Below, piece after piece: positions 14,561 to 23,756 of a stretch of DNA of 39,499 bases. The notes below the pieces were generated by a model that saw only the letters and a list, made by a program, of their open reading frames with translations, did not search any database and had not been told where the DNA came from. The position numbers and the translations under genes were made by a program. Source of the stretch: JBBDXI01 sp040902425 (GTDB lineage: Bacteria > Planctomycetota > Phycisphaerae > Phycisphaerales > UBA1924); contig JBBDXI010000030.1 in assembly GCA_040902425.1 (NCBI GenBank), positions 1 to 39,499 on the forward strand. Reading direction: 5' to 3'. Numbering within the stretch: the first letter of the stretch is position 1; the number at the start of each line of letters is the position of its first letter.

Positions 14561-17500
14561 CTATGGTATGATTATCGTACTCCCGCCCTGTAAGCCAGAC
14601 CAGGCGGTCGACATCGCGAAATTGTTGCCACCACAGCCCCACCCGTTGACTTCGTGCGAGCGGCATCCTAGTCCATAGCATGGAAATTGAGTTGGGGGTT
14701 CCCACCAACTGGGACGGCGCTGAACAGATGGCAGCGCCTTAGAAGGAAGCGGTGGAACGTGATTGGTTCCAGGAATCCAGTTCTCCGGCGATTCGAACAG
14801 GGTCTCCCAAGGACAGTAGAGTCTAAACTCGGCATATGACGAGATCTTTGACATAGCGTTTGGCGTACCCGTCCTACATGGTCCCGGCCAGCCAATCATA
14901 CTTTCATCAGCGTTGCCATATGAGTCTAGAGGTGGGGTTCCGAGTCGAGACACCGCCGGGGCAATTGGGCGAGTTCTAGGCACTCTAAACATTTCCCAGT
15001 AATCGGGGGTGCCGTCGCCGTTAACCAACGTTCTACCTGCACAATCCCGAATCTTGCCTTGCCAACGAACGTGCCCGACGACGTATCCCCTGCCCTCCGG
15101 GCACGATAGTTCAATCATGTCACAAAGTCTGAGCCAAAAGAACGCTGTAGCCCGAGTGCTAGTTGTCGAGCTTGGTGGGAACGTATGACTCGCCAAGTCA
15201 GTCATGATTTGAGACCACCCTCCCGAAGGATCGGAGTGCTTTAGTGGCATGCTGGACACATACTCGTAGAGACTCATCCCGTCAACATACCCGTATCGGT
15301 CCCGTTGCAACCAACCGCCTCGATCCGGCATGAACCAGCGTGTGCGAGCTTGAAAGATCGACACTAAAACGAAATCTGCGCTATACCCCGCGTACGCCTT
15401 CAGGTTCTCGACTGCGGCCGACGACAGTGTCCCATGCCCGAGTGTCTGGTACCCCCCGGTAATGGAGCTTGCAAACGTTGCATCCGCCGCATCGTTGTCC
15501 CCGTCCAGGTCGGCGTCCTCCTGGATCACGTACCCCCCGCCCCCGATGAGTCCCGCGTCGGTCGTGTCCCAGTCCCCGTCACTGTCGGTGTCGCCGGTCG
15601 GGAGACCGTACGGCACGCCGTAACTGCGGTATTTGACCGACTCGACCAGCTTGCCTACGTCGGTTAGGAGCGCCGAGACGTCGGCCCGCCAGTTCTGACA
15701 GTAGTACCGCCGCTCTTCGAGCGTACCGTCCGAGGCCGCCTCCCACGCCGTGTTGGCGTCCTTGTCCCGGAGGATCACGGCGTCAATATAGCCGCTTCCA
15801 TTTCGGCCGCCAATTCCAGCCGCGTGGTAGACCTGTCTGGCTTTGGGCGCGTCGTCATCTGTACCCGCGGTCGAGGGGTCGTGGAAGTAGGTGGCGATGA
15901 TCCGCCACCGCTCGTCGTACTGGTGGTAGTACCACTCGTCGTTCGAGTCCACGTCCGTGTCCGCGTCCACGTCGTAGTGGTCCCCGATCCGGTAGCCCAG
16001 GCCGTTGTACCGATACTCGATCACCAAGGCCGGGCTCCCGCCCCGGGTCAAGACTTGGCACAGCCGCCCGAAGGCGTCGTAGACGTAGGTGTAGTTCTTC
16101 CCGTCGTCGCTCAGCCCGCCCACCGCGTTGTACGAGAGGTTGTACGCGTTCTCGAAGCCCACAGTGGCGTTGGTGTCCTGGTCCCGGTCCGTCAGCTCGT
16201 TCACCACGTTGTGGGTCCGCGTCTCCTGGAACTCCTGCGGCGGCACGTTGTCCAGGTAGTCGTTGTCCCCGTTGAAGTCGACGTTGTGCGTCAGCCAGTT
16301 CCCCGCCTGGTCGAGTGTCCACACCTCGTTGCGCGACCGGTTGGAGACCGTGCCCGAAAGAGTCCCCTCCTCCGCCGAGATGAGGCGGTTCAGGTTGTCC
16401 AGGCCGTACAGCACGTCGAAGTTCCGCTGGCTGCTCCCGTTGACGCGCAGGGTGTCCGTCGCGCTCGTGATGTTCGAGTTGCGGTCGTAGGTCAACGCCA
16501 CGTTGTAGATGTTCGCGGCGCCTGTGCGCGACACTGCCGAGCTGGACCCCTCCCAGATGTTCGTCACCACCCGGTCGAAGCGGTCCAGGTTCCCGTACGC
16601 CCCGACGCCCGTGATGTGCTGGTTGATCGCGTTGCACTGGACAAGGTCGGTCGAGACCAGAGTCCCCAGTCCGACGAACTGGTACTCCGCCAAGGCGACC
16701 GCGTTGGACACGACGGAGGTGACCCGGTGGGCCGCGCTGCCGAGGTGGTTGCTGTGGGACTGGTACTGGTACGAGAGGTCGCTGCCCCCGGGGTAGGACG
16801 CGGCCGTGCGACGCACGACCGTGCGTGCGTTCGTCGGCGTGACCTTGGCGAAGGTGTAGCTGATCGCGTAGGCGTCCCGGTCCGTGCCCCCGGAGATCAC
16901 CGAGTCGGGATCCTGCGTGAAGGTGGTCAGGTTCCCCCAGCCGTCGTAGGCGTACTGGAGCTGGTCGCGCACCGTCCCCTCACCAACATCCTCGTCGCTG
17001 TACTGGGTCACCGTGTTGGCCAAGCCGCGCGACAGGTACGCCCTAGCGATCCGCCGGACGTTTCCGTCGTACCCACCCGCCAGCGTCGTCACCCGCCGCT
17101 GGGTCTCGCGGCCGGCGGTGTCGAAATCGGTCTCGACAATGTTCCCCGCCTGGTCCTTGGTGTAGGTCATCTCTCCCTGGGCATTGTAGGCGTGGCTGAC
17201 CACATCCGAACTGTCCGAGTCGATGTTCGCCACCGTCGTCCCGCCGTTGCCGGAGTCCGGATACTTCACCGCCCGCAGCAGGTGGCCGGTGGCGATCTTC
17301 ATAGCGCTCGGCGTCGCCTTGGTGGAGCCGAAGATATATGTCGTCACCTGATCGGTCGCCGGCGACGGCAGGTCGGCCTTGATCTTCGTCCGCAGCCCCT
17401 TGCTGTACTCGTAGACGACGGTCTGGTCCTGATCGCCGTTCCCGCCGCCCCCCGGCGTGCCGTCTGCGTAGTTGCCGATCACCTTGGTCTGGCGGAAGAG

Positions 17501-20500
17501 GGCGTCGTACTCGAAGCGGGTCTTCACGGCCCTGGGATCCTCGACCTCCAGCGTCGTCCCGTCGTCACCATAGGTGACCGTCGTCCTCAGAGCCGTGTCC
17601 AAGCGCGCCGGCACACCCAGCCCCCCGCGGGTGAAGGTGTTGCTAGAACTGCTCCGGTCGCCCACGATGGCGTTGGTACCGTAGCGGACCGATTCCACTA
17701 TCCGATCCATGCTGTCGTACCACATCGCGGTGACGCTCACGCGGCCCTTCACGTCGATCGCGGTGAGCGTCAAGAGCGCCCCCGTTCCAGCCGAGCCTCC
17801 GTCCGCGTTGAGGTCCAGCTCGCCTGTAGTTCCGTTAGAGAGATCGTCGTAGTGCCGCCGGATCGACACCGTCATGAGCACGTTGTCCGAGTCCTCGCTC
17901 TCGTACGCGGTCTGGTGCTCCTCCAGAACGATGTCGCTCGCAAGATTCGTCCTCAGGTCATCGCTGTCCCACACGGCCGTCGTGGCCGAGGCGTGACCGT
18001 ACTGCGTGTCGTCGTCCGTCGCCAAGATGAAGGTCTGCACCCGGCGCCCCAGTCTGTCATAGCGGTACTTCTCGTGGGCTCCCTCCCCCTTGACCTTCAT
18101 CACCCGCCCCGACGGGTCGTGCCAGGTCAGGCTGTCGATGGAGTCGTCGTCCGACCCGTCCGACTGGTCGATCTTGTAGCGCGTCGTCTTCCACACCCGT
18201 CCCAGCTGGTCATAGAAGGTTTTTGAGAGGGCGACACGGTCGCTCTGCGTCCCGCTGGCACCGGGGTCCGTTGTCCCAACCGTGATGCTACCCGTCGAGG
18301 TGTACTGCGCAGCTCCCGTCACCCGGTCCAAATTGTCCACTTTCACTAGCGTGTGCGGCGCCTGGGGGTTCGTGGTCAGCAGGGCCCGGCCGCGGAAGTC
18401 GTAGGCGTAGGTCGTGTCCCGGCGGCCCGTGGTGTTGTCCTGGATGAAGGCCGTGCTCTTGGTGGCCAGGCTGTTCCCCCCGGCGCTCCCCGAGTCGAAC
18501 TCCAGCTCGCTGACCTTCACCATGTTGTTGGTGCCGCTGACTTCCCCGCCGGCGTCCCCGTTGTCGTTGGTCCCGAGGTACGTCTGGTAGGCGCGGCCGA
18601 GCTCGTCAAAGACCGTCCTGGTGATGGTCCCGTGGCCCTGCTTGACCCGCCGCTGCCGGCCCATGTCGTCGTAACCGAGCCGCGTGGCGTCGTAGTTGGT
18701 CCCCTCGGACCCGGCCCCGCTCCCCGGCAGCAGGAAGTACGTCCGCTCCTCGGTGGCCTGATGCCCCGTGTTGGTGTACACCGCCGTCCGCATCGAGGTC
18801 AGCGTTCCCTTGTCCAGACCCGTGATGGGGTCGTTGTCCGTCTCATCGATCCAGGTCGTCAGCGCGTCAGTTAGGCCCGACGAGGAGATCGCCACCACCC
18901 CGGACATCTCGCTCTTCCCCGCATGATTGGCCACGCTGTACGAGGCGGGACCGTAGCGCGTGGTAGAGCCCCCCGTGGTCATCCGCGGCCACGACAGCGT
19001 CACCACCCGTCGGTCGTCGTCGAACGCGGTGTAATAGTTCTCCGTCACCCGTCCGCTCGGCAGCGTCGTTGTGCTCGGCCTGGCCTGGGCGTCGTAGGAG
19101 TACAGCGTCGTCCGGTCGGACCCATTCCCGTTCTCAGTGATCCCCCACCGGCCGTTGGGGTCATCACCCGTGAAGGCGCCAGTGGTGACCGCGTCCCGAA
19201 CGTGCTTGGTGAGCTGCCCGTTGGTGAAGGCCGTGAAGTCGAAGATACCCAAGGGATCCATGGTGAAAGCCGTCGTCCCGTCCTCGCGCAGGTAGCGCTC
19301 CGAGACCGTGGCCGCGTTGGAGCCGTTGTTCCCCGTCGTCACGACCGGGTTCGTGGTCGTGATCTGCTTGAGCGTGATGTACAGCACGTCGGTGTTGGTC
19401 GCGCTCCACCAGGCGTGGCTCATGGTCGCGTCGTCGTTGTAGGTCGTGTCGGCGCCGCTGGCCGTGTGCGCGGTGTGGAACACCCGCCGGGTCGTTATCA
19501 CCGGTCGGGTGACGTTCACCCCGGAGGTGACCTGGAAGTCCCGGTCTCCGTAGACCGTGAACGACAGGTACTTCGCCGTGCCCGAGGTCCCCTCCTTGAA
19601 CATCTGCGACTTGGGGAACCCCGTCGTGTCGCCGGAGTCGCGCTCGAAGAGGTTCACCAGCCCCACCGAGCTCGAGTACGTGATCGCCCCGTCCGGCGTC
19701 GCCGGCGGGCCACCGGAGTTGTGCGTGTACCCGGTGACGTTGGCCGGGGTGTGGACCTCGGTCACGCACCCCGCCGAGTCGCGGACGACCCCCGTCACCC
19801 ACGTCTTAGTCGGACCGGGATCGCCCGCCGGGTCGGTGTTCGTCACTACGTGCGACAGCGACTGGCCCACCTCGTCGAAGTAGACGGTTCTGTAGGTCCC
19901 GTCCGGCTGCTTGACCACCACCCGGCTCTTCCACGCCGTGTCGTACCCCGCCGAGCCGCTGAACGCCCCGTTGTCCTCGTAGGTGAACTCGTAGGCCCCG
20001 TTGGCGCCTCCCGAGCACCCGCACTCCCCGCTGAAGAAGGCCTTGCTCACCCGGTACGGGAACGACCCGCCCGAGTCCGTGTACTCCATCCACGCCTCGG
20101 CGTAGGGCTTGAGGTCACTGTCGCTGGCCCCGGAGATGTCGTCGTCCCCGAAGTTGCCGTCGGAGCCCTCGAACTTGCGGTACCCCTCCCGCCCTACCAC
20201 CAGCTTGACCATGTGCGGCTCGCCCCGCAGGCCGTCGCTGTTCGAATACGCCGCCGTGTAGTAGCGGAAATACTTGGTCTCGACCATGTTCACGCCCGAG
20301 TCCGTCATCGGCGTCGTCACCGTGACCAGCTTCAGGTCCCCTTCCAGTCCCTTCCCGCTCGCGGCCGTGATACTGGTGTAGTACTCGTAGTCCACCTGCG
20401 CGACGGTGGCAACGCCCGTCGGGCTCGAGAACCACGTCCCGCCGGTCTTGGTCTCGACCTTCACCCGCGTGAGCCGCTTGGAGAACCCGATGGCGCTGGC

Positions 20501-21391
20501 GGAGTAGGTGTACGTGAAACGTCGATCGGCGCCGTCAACCAGGACGCTCGGACGGCTGGAGAACCCGGTGTACCCATTGGTGATGGCGCTGCTGAGGTCG
20601 CTGGCATCGCCGACGTACGTCGTGTTCCCGGCGGCGTCGACCACCTTCCACAGCTGCCACGCGGGCGTCCCGGTGTTCAGCGAGCCGATGAAGTACGTCC
20701 TCGTGCCGTGCTGGTCGTAGTAAATGAAGTAGTCGATGTCGTCCTCCGGATCGAGGTCCTCTTCGCCTGTGTCCTGCTGCACGCGCTGGATGACGCCCGC
20801 CGCTCCGTTGCGGGCCTGGTAGTAGTCCGTAGACTCTCCCGTCCGCTTGAACTCGATGTAGCGGTCAGCCCCGTAGATCAGGTAAATCACGTTCTTGGAG
20901 GTGTCCGCGTCGGTGTAGTACTTCAGCTCGGGGTTGCCCATCTGGAACCAATTGATCCCCTGGTAGCCCTCGCTGTTGGTGTGGGCGGGGACCGCCGTCG
21001 TCTGCCGGCCGTTGAACGTCCGACCGATCACGACTCGCGACGCCCCCGGCGCCGGGAGGGCAATGTCCACATCCGTCGGCGAATACGCGCCGGTGGTCAG
21101 GTTGATGTCGCCAACCCTGGTTGCAGTCGGGACCGCGTCCCCGAACGGGTTGCCAGCAAACGCCCACGAGTGCCCGGCCGCGGCCCTTGCCGAGCCGTCG
21201 ATCTCCACCCCCCTTTGGATCGCGATTGGCCGGACGAACTGGTAGGGCGAGATCGACCCCGCACTCTTGTAGGTGGTCAGCGTGTCGTTGTAGATTTGCA
21301 GGATCTGGTCGGCCCGCGCGGGTGTGACCAGGAGCCCGGCAGTCGCGATCACCAGGGCGAAGGAGAGACGGCGGCAGAAGGAAGCGTGCAT
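14561..21391 (-). CDS. Giant secreted RHS/YD-repeat protein with variable C-terminal tip
   Basis: A 2276-residue protein with signal peptide MHASFCRRLSFALVIATAGL...ARAD; the ATG at 21391 has GAGGG 7 nt upstream. The central region holds many YD-type repeats (YDRLGRR, YDALFRQTK, YDGWGNLTTF, YNGLGYRIGDHYD, YVYDAFGRLCQV), which in RHS/teneurin proteins form a hollow beta shell. Near the C-terminus are two Asp-rich Ca-binding-like loops (DTDSDGDWDTTDAGL and DADLDGDNDAADATF) that resemble dockerin EF-hand repeats. The core ends at RWFMPDRGGWLQRDRYG and YVSSMPLKHSDPSGG. The last 218 residues (14561-about 15217) are Cys- and Trp-rich, of unknown fold, with lower-GC DNA, as expected for an exchangeable toxin tip. 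No toxin family is recognised in the tip. No ORF of comparable quality lies on the plus strand here. Confidence 0.9.
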   Translation of the reverse strand: MHASFCRRLSFALVIATAGLLVTPARADQILQIYNDTLTTYKSAGSISPYQFVRPIAIQRGVEIDGSARAAAGHSWAFAGNPFGDAVPTATRVGDINLTTGAYSPTDVDIALPAPGASRVVIGRTFNGRQTTAVPAHTNSEGYQGINWFQMGNPELKYYTDADTSKNVIYLIYGADRYIEFKRTGESTDYYQARNGAAGVIQRVQQDTGEEDLDPEDDIDYFIYYDQHGTRTYFIGSLNTGTPAWQLWKVVDAAGNTTYVGDASDLSSAITNGYTGFSSRPSVLVDGADRRFTYTYSASAIGFSKRLTRVKVETKTGGTWFSSPTGVATVAQVDYEYYTSITAASGKGLEGDLKLVTVTTPMTDSGVNMVETKYFRYYTAAYSNSDGLRGEPHMVKLVVGREGYRKFEGSDGNFGDDDISGASDSDLKPYAEAWMEYTDSGGSFPYRVSKAFFSGECGCSGGANGAYEFTYEDNGAFSGSAGYDTAWKSRVVVKQPDGTYRTVYFDEVGQSLSHVVTNTDPAGDPGPTKTWVTGVVRDSAGCVTEVHTPANVTGYTHNSGGPPATPDGAITYSSSVGLVNLFERDSGDTTGFPKSQMFKEGTSGTAKYLSFTVYGDRDFQVTSGVNVTRPVITTRRVFHTAHTASGADTTYNDDATMSHAWWSATNTDVLYITLKQITTTNPVVTTGNNGSNAATVSERYLREDGTTAFTMDPLGIFDFTAFTNGQLTKHVRDAVTTGAFTGDDPNGRWGITENGNGSDRTTLYSYDAQARPSTTTLPSGRVTENYYTAFDDDRRVVTLSWPRMTTGGSTTRYGPASYSVANHAGKSEMSGVVAISSSGLTDALTTWIDETDNDPITGLDKGTLTSMRTAVYTNTGHQATEERTYFLLPGSGAGSEGTNYDATRLGYDDMGRQRRVKQGHGTITRTVFDELGRAYQTYLGTNDNGDAGGEVSGTNNMVKVSELEFDSGSAGGNSLATKSTAFIQDNTTGRRDTTYAYDFRGRALLTTNPQAPHTLVKVDNLDRVTGAAQYTSTGSITVGTTDPGASGTQSDRVALSKTFYDQLGRVWKTTRYKIDQSDGSDDDSIDSLTWHDPSGRVMKVKGEGAHEKYRYDRLGRRVQTFILATDDDTQYGHASATTAVWDSDDLRTNLASDIVLEEHQTAYESEDSDNVLMTVSIRRHYDDLSNGTTGELDLNADGGSAGTGALLTLTAIDVKGRVSVTAMWYDSMDRIVESVRYGTNAIVGDRSSSSNTFTRGGLGVPARLDTALRTTVTYGDDGTTLEVEDPRAVKTRFEYDALFRQTKVIGNYADGTPGGGGNGDQDQTVVYEYSKGLRTKIKADLPSPATDQVTTYIFGSTKATPSAMKIATGHLLRAVKYPDSGNGGTTVANIDSDSSDVVSHAYNAQGEMTYTKDQAGNIVETDFDTAGRETQRRVTTLAGGYDGNVRRIARAYLSRGLANTVTQYSDEDVGEGTVRDQLQYAYDGWGNLTTFTQDPDSVISGGTDRDAYAISYTFAKVTPTNARTVVRRTAASYPGGSDLSYQYQSHSNHLGSAAHRVTSVVSNAVALAEYQFVGLGTLVSTDLVQCNAINQHITGVGAYGNLDRFDRVVTNIWEGSSSAVSRTGAANIYNVALTYDRNSNITSATDTLRVNGSSQRNFDVLYGLDNLNRLISAEEGTLSGTVSNRSRNEVWTLDQAGNWLTHNVDFNGDNDYLDNVPPQEFQETRTHNVVNELTDRDQDTNATVGFENAYNLSYNAVGGLSDDGKNYTYVYDAFGRLCQVLTRGGSPALVIEYRYNGLGYRIGDHYDVDADTDVDSNDEWYYHQYDERWRIIATYFHDPSTAGTDDDAPKARQVYHAAGIGGRNGSGYIDAVILRDKDANTAWEAASDGTLEERRYYCQNWRADVSALLTDVGKLVESVKYRSYGVPYGLPTGDTDSDGDWDTTDAGLIGGGGYVIQEDADLDGDNDAADATFASSITGGYQTLGHGTLSSAAVENLKAYAGYSADFVLVSIFQARTRWFMPDRGGWLQRDRYGYVDGMSLYEYVSSMPLKHSDPSGGWSQIMTDLASHTFPPSSTTSTRATAFFWLRLCDMIELSCPEGRGYVVGHVRWQGKIRDCAGRTLVNGDGTPDYWEMFRVPRTRPIAPAVSRLGTPPLDSYGNADESMIGWPGPCRTGTPNAMSKISSYAEFRLYCPWETLFESPENWIPGTNHVPPLPSKALPSVQRRPSWWEPPTQFPCYGLGCRSHEVNGWGCGGNNFAMSTAWSGLQGGSTIIIP

Positions 21392-21509
21392 GGGTGGGCC
21401 CTCGGCCAACAGGCCGGCGCTGCGGCGGCGGACCTCCCGCCGGGGAGCGCAGCGCGCTGGTCCCACTTCACCTCATCGCCCGGTCTCACGCAACGCAATC
21501 TTCTCTCGG

Positions 21510-21532
21510 TTAAAGGTTCATTGAACTATTAA
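21510..21532. promoter_or_regulatory. 23-bp interrupted palindrome between divergent RHS and 21620 genes
   Basis: The dyad is TTAA-NN-GTTCA-T-TGAAC-NN-TTAA, centred on 21521, in an AT-rich patch. It lies 119 nt before the RHS ATG and 88 nt before the ATG at 21620. Its symmetry suggests a dimeric repressor site; the ArsR-like protein encoded at 22480-23103 is a candidate ligand (inference). Confidence 0.5.
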
Positions 21533-21619
21533 CAGTCGAGAGATCGCGTTGACAGGCCATGGTGCCGCGCGGTCCACTCTGTCCCGCGCGCGAGGCTGCG
21601 CGTTTTCAGGAGGTCCATC

Positions 21620-22393
21620 ATGACGAGCACCGCCCGGTCGTCCACCATCGTCCCGCGCCCGCGGCGCTCGCGCCGGGGAGCCATCCTTCTGAAGCTCGCG
21701 CTCGGCGTGGCGGCGATGGGGGGGCTGACCTGGGGCGGGATGGTGGCGGGCACCTACACGGTGCACCGGCACCAGGACCCGCTCTCCAACCAGGAGCTGG
21801 GTATCGCGCTCACCCGCGTCGGGCTCGCCGCCGAGCAGCTGGCGGCGGCCGGCTGCACGACTCAGGAGGTGACCGCGCTGGTCGGGGACGCCCGCGATCA
21901 CCTCGGCACCAACATCCAGGCCCTCCGTGACGCCGAGCAGGCCTGGGCCAGCGCTAAGGCCGAGGTCGACCGATTGACGAAGCTGGTCCGGGGCGGCAAG
22001 CACGACCAGCTCAACGCGCTCACGGCGGCCCGCACCGCGTTCACCGCGGCGGACGAGGAGCGGCAAGGGCTGCTCGACAACTTCTACAACGCCTCCGCCG
22101 GTGACCTGCAGGAAGGCAAGCTCACGGTACTCCAGACGCTCAAGGACCACCGGATGTGGGACATGCCCAAGCAGTACTTGGCGGCAGGCCGGACCGAGCC
22201 AGAGTGGGTCCAGCTGCGCGACGCGCTCGCCAACCACCGGATCGCCGAAGCCCGCAACGAGGAGCCCGATCCCGGTGCCCACACGTTCCTGCTCTCGGTG
22301 CAGGCCGAGCCCGCGGTGTCCGCCGCCGCGACCAACCTGCTGCAGCTCCCAGCCGTCACGGGGGCCTGGAACGCCGCGGTGTACCCGCAGTGA
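21620..22393 (+). CDS. Membrane-anchored coiled-coil protein of unknown function
   Basis: A 257-residue protein. A basic N-terminus (RPRRSRRGAIL) precedes one membrane helix at about residues 22-45 (LLKLALGVAAMGGLTWGGMVAG), then a helical region rich in Ala, Glu and Gln with heptad-like spacing (about 95-160, AEQAWASAKAEVDRLTKLV...LTAARTAFTAADEERQGLL). A near-perfect AGGAGGT lies 5-6 nt before the ATG, the strongest ribosome site in the island. No family is recognised. It is divergent from the RHS gene and 86 nt ahead of the ArsR-like gene on the same strand, so a two-gene unit is plausible. Confidence 0.72.
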   Translation: MTSTARSSTIVPRPRRSRRGAILLKLALGVAAMGGLTWGGMVAGTYTVHRHQDPLSNQELGIALTRVGLAAEQLAAAGCTTQEVTALVGDARDHLGTNIQALRDAEQAWASAKAEVDRLTKLVRGGKHDQLNALTAARTAFTAADEERQGLLDNFYNASAGDLQEGKLTVLQTLKDHRMWDMPKQYLAAGRTEPEWVQLRDALANHRIAEARNEEPDPGAHTFLLSVQAEPAVSAAATNLLQLPAVTGAWNAAVYPQ

Positions 22394-22479
22394 CCCAACT
22401 CTGAGCCGCGCGCCACCACATGATCGCGGTGCTGTTCAGCAATGCTGTGGAACTTCCTTCCCGGAACAGGGGGTTCACG

Positions 22480-23103
22480 ATGTCAATCGAACACTTCCGC
22501 CTCTACCGTGCGTATGAGGATCTGACCCGGCTGGATTTCGGGGCCCTCGGCGTTAGTCTGCGCCAGCGAATGCGGAGCGCGACGATGCAGAAGCCTCCCC
22601 CGTACATTCTTGATGAGACCGTGCCGCGCACGGGGGGACAGAACTTCTCCTCGCCAGGCCAGGGCATGGGGAAGGTCCGCATGGGGCCGCACGATCGCCC
22701 GCTCGCGTTCATCTCGTTCAACGACTTGCTGGCGATGTGCACCTGTCGGGTTCGGCTGGAGCTCCTCGTGTCGTTGTCCCAGCGTCCCATGGCGGTCTCC
22801 GACCTGGCGCGGCGAAGACAGCTCGCGGTCGCCCATGTGAGCCAGTACCTGCGGCGGCTCGCGGCCGCCTCCTTGGTGGAGTTCTCGCAGCAGGGGCCAG
22901 GACGCGTGTATTCCGTCAGCCAAAGGTTCAGCGCGAGCCCGTCCGCCAAGGGGCTCCTGCTTGCCATCGCCGGCGACGACGGCTCGGAGGTCTCCATCCT
23001 CCTTCCCTGGAAGCAGGCGGAGCGGCTGGGGTACGAGCAGGCCCCCTCAGTTTCGTGGTCTCCGATTCGGAGGATCGTCAGTCAAGAGCCACTCGAGGAT
23101 TAG
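22480..23103 (+). CDS. ArsR-like winged-helix transcriptional regulator
   Basis: A 207-residue protein with a winged helix at about residues 90-147: CRVRLELLVSLSQRPMAVSD, then LARRRQLAVAHVSQYLRRLA, then AAASLVEFSQQGPGRVYSV. The layout of 'low-level repression helix, recognition helix, wing with GxxVxY' matches ArsR/HTH_20 families. It has an N-terminal extension of about 85 residues without a recognisable sensor and no obvious metal-binding Cys cluster. The ATG at 22480 is preferred over 22420 because GGGGG lies 7 nt before it and the upstream part is weak. It may regulate its own unit and the divergent RHS gene through the palindrome at 21510-21532 (inference). Confidence 0.7.
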   Translation: MSIEHFRLYRAYEDLTRLDFGALGVSLRQRMRSATMQKPPPYILDETVPRTGGQNFSSPGQGMGKVRMGPHDRPLAFISFNDLLAMCTCRVRLELLVSLSQRPMAVSDLARRRQLAVAHVSQYLRRLAAASLVEFSQQGPGRVYSVSQRFSASPSAKGLLLAIAGDDGSEVSILLPWKQAERLGYEQAPSVSWSPIRRIVSQEPLED

Positions 23104-23607
23104 CTTGGCCTGATGGGGGGTGAGTTCGATGCGGGGCGTAGAAGGCGCAGGCGACCGTTTGACCCGGAGAGTCTTCGGTCGCTCGCGGGGCTTGGACACC
23201 GGTTTGAAACGCACTCAGGTCCCTCGCTTCCAATCTAGTACGCATCGCCCCCTCGGATCCAGCAACCGCAAGATCGCGGTTCCTTTCCACCTCTCTGTGG
23301 CCGGGCCGTCCCCGGAACAGACGCACCCGGTACGCGTGGCGCTAGCGCTCGAACTCCCGCCACCCCAGGGGGCAGGGGGCGCAGAGATGAGATTCTGAGA
23401 CTTGTCCCCAAAAAGCGCATTCCTGAGGGCGATACTGGCTTGTAAACGGTCTCAGGCCGCCATCGCCCTGAGACTCGCTGCCATTGTGCGACTGCCAGGA
23501 GTACCGTGGATTGGGCGCTGTGTTCGACGGGCGCGATGGTCAGGAACACGTCCATCTCCGGGTTGGCGGCCAATACCTGTACGGATGTAGGAGAGCAGAT
23601 ACCCGGA
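23104..23607. other. Gene-poor stretch inside the island
   Basis: About 500 nt with only short overlapping ORFs on both strands, none with a good ribosome site or recognisable product. A self-complementary pair GTCTCAGG/CCTGAGAC occurs near 23450-23475. I see no RNA gene or repeat here. Confidence 0.5.
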
Positions 23608-23745
23608 TCAGACGGTGCCGCTCTGCGAGTTGACCGTCGTCGGGACGCTTTCCAGCAGCCGTACGACCTCCGCCCTGAGCACGCGGAGCTCGGCACGCGT
23701 TGCCGCCAGCTCGCGATGGACTGTGTCCGATGGTGCGTCACTCAC
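23608..23745 (-). CDS. Small coiled-coil ORF (45 aa)
   Basis: A GTG-start ORF reading VSDAPSDTVHRELAATRAEL then RVLRAEVVRLLESVPTT to TGA. The middle is a clear amphipathic helix with Leu/Val heptads. It begins 11 nt after the stop of the upstream minus-strand gene, so it could be the last gene of that unit. No Shine-Dalgarno is visible. It could equally be the remnant of a longer coiled-coil protein. Confidence 0.35.
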   Translation of the reverse strand: MSDAPSDTVHRELAATRAELRVLRAEVVRLLESVPTTVNSQSGTV

Positions 23746-23756
23746 GCGGCCCGCGG

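Noticed and set aside
15824..21532. Plus-strand ORFs of 800 and 869 codons across the RHS gene
   Set aside because: They translate to Val/Arg/His-rich sequence without domains and are antisense shadows of a gene with clear YD repeats.
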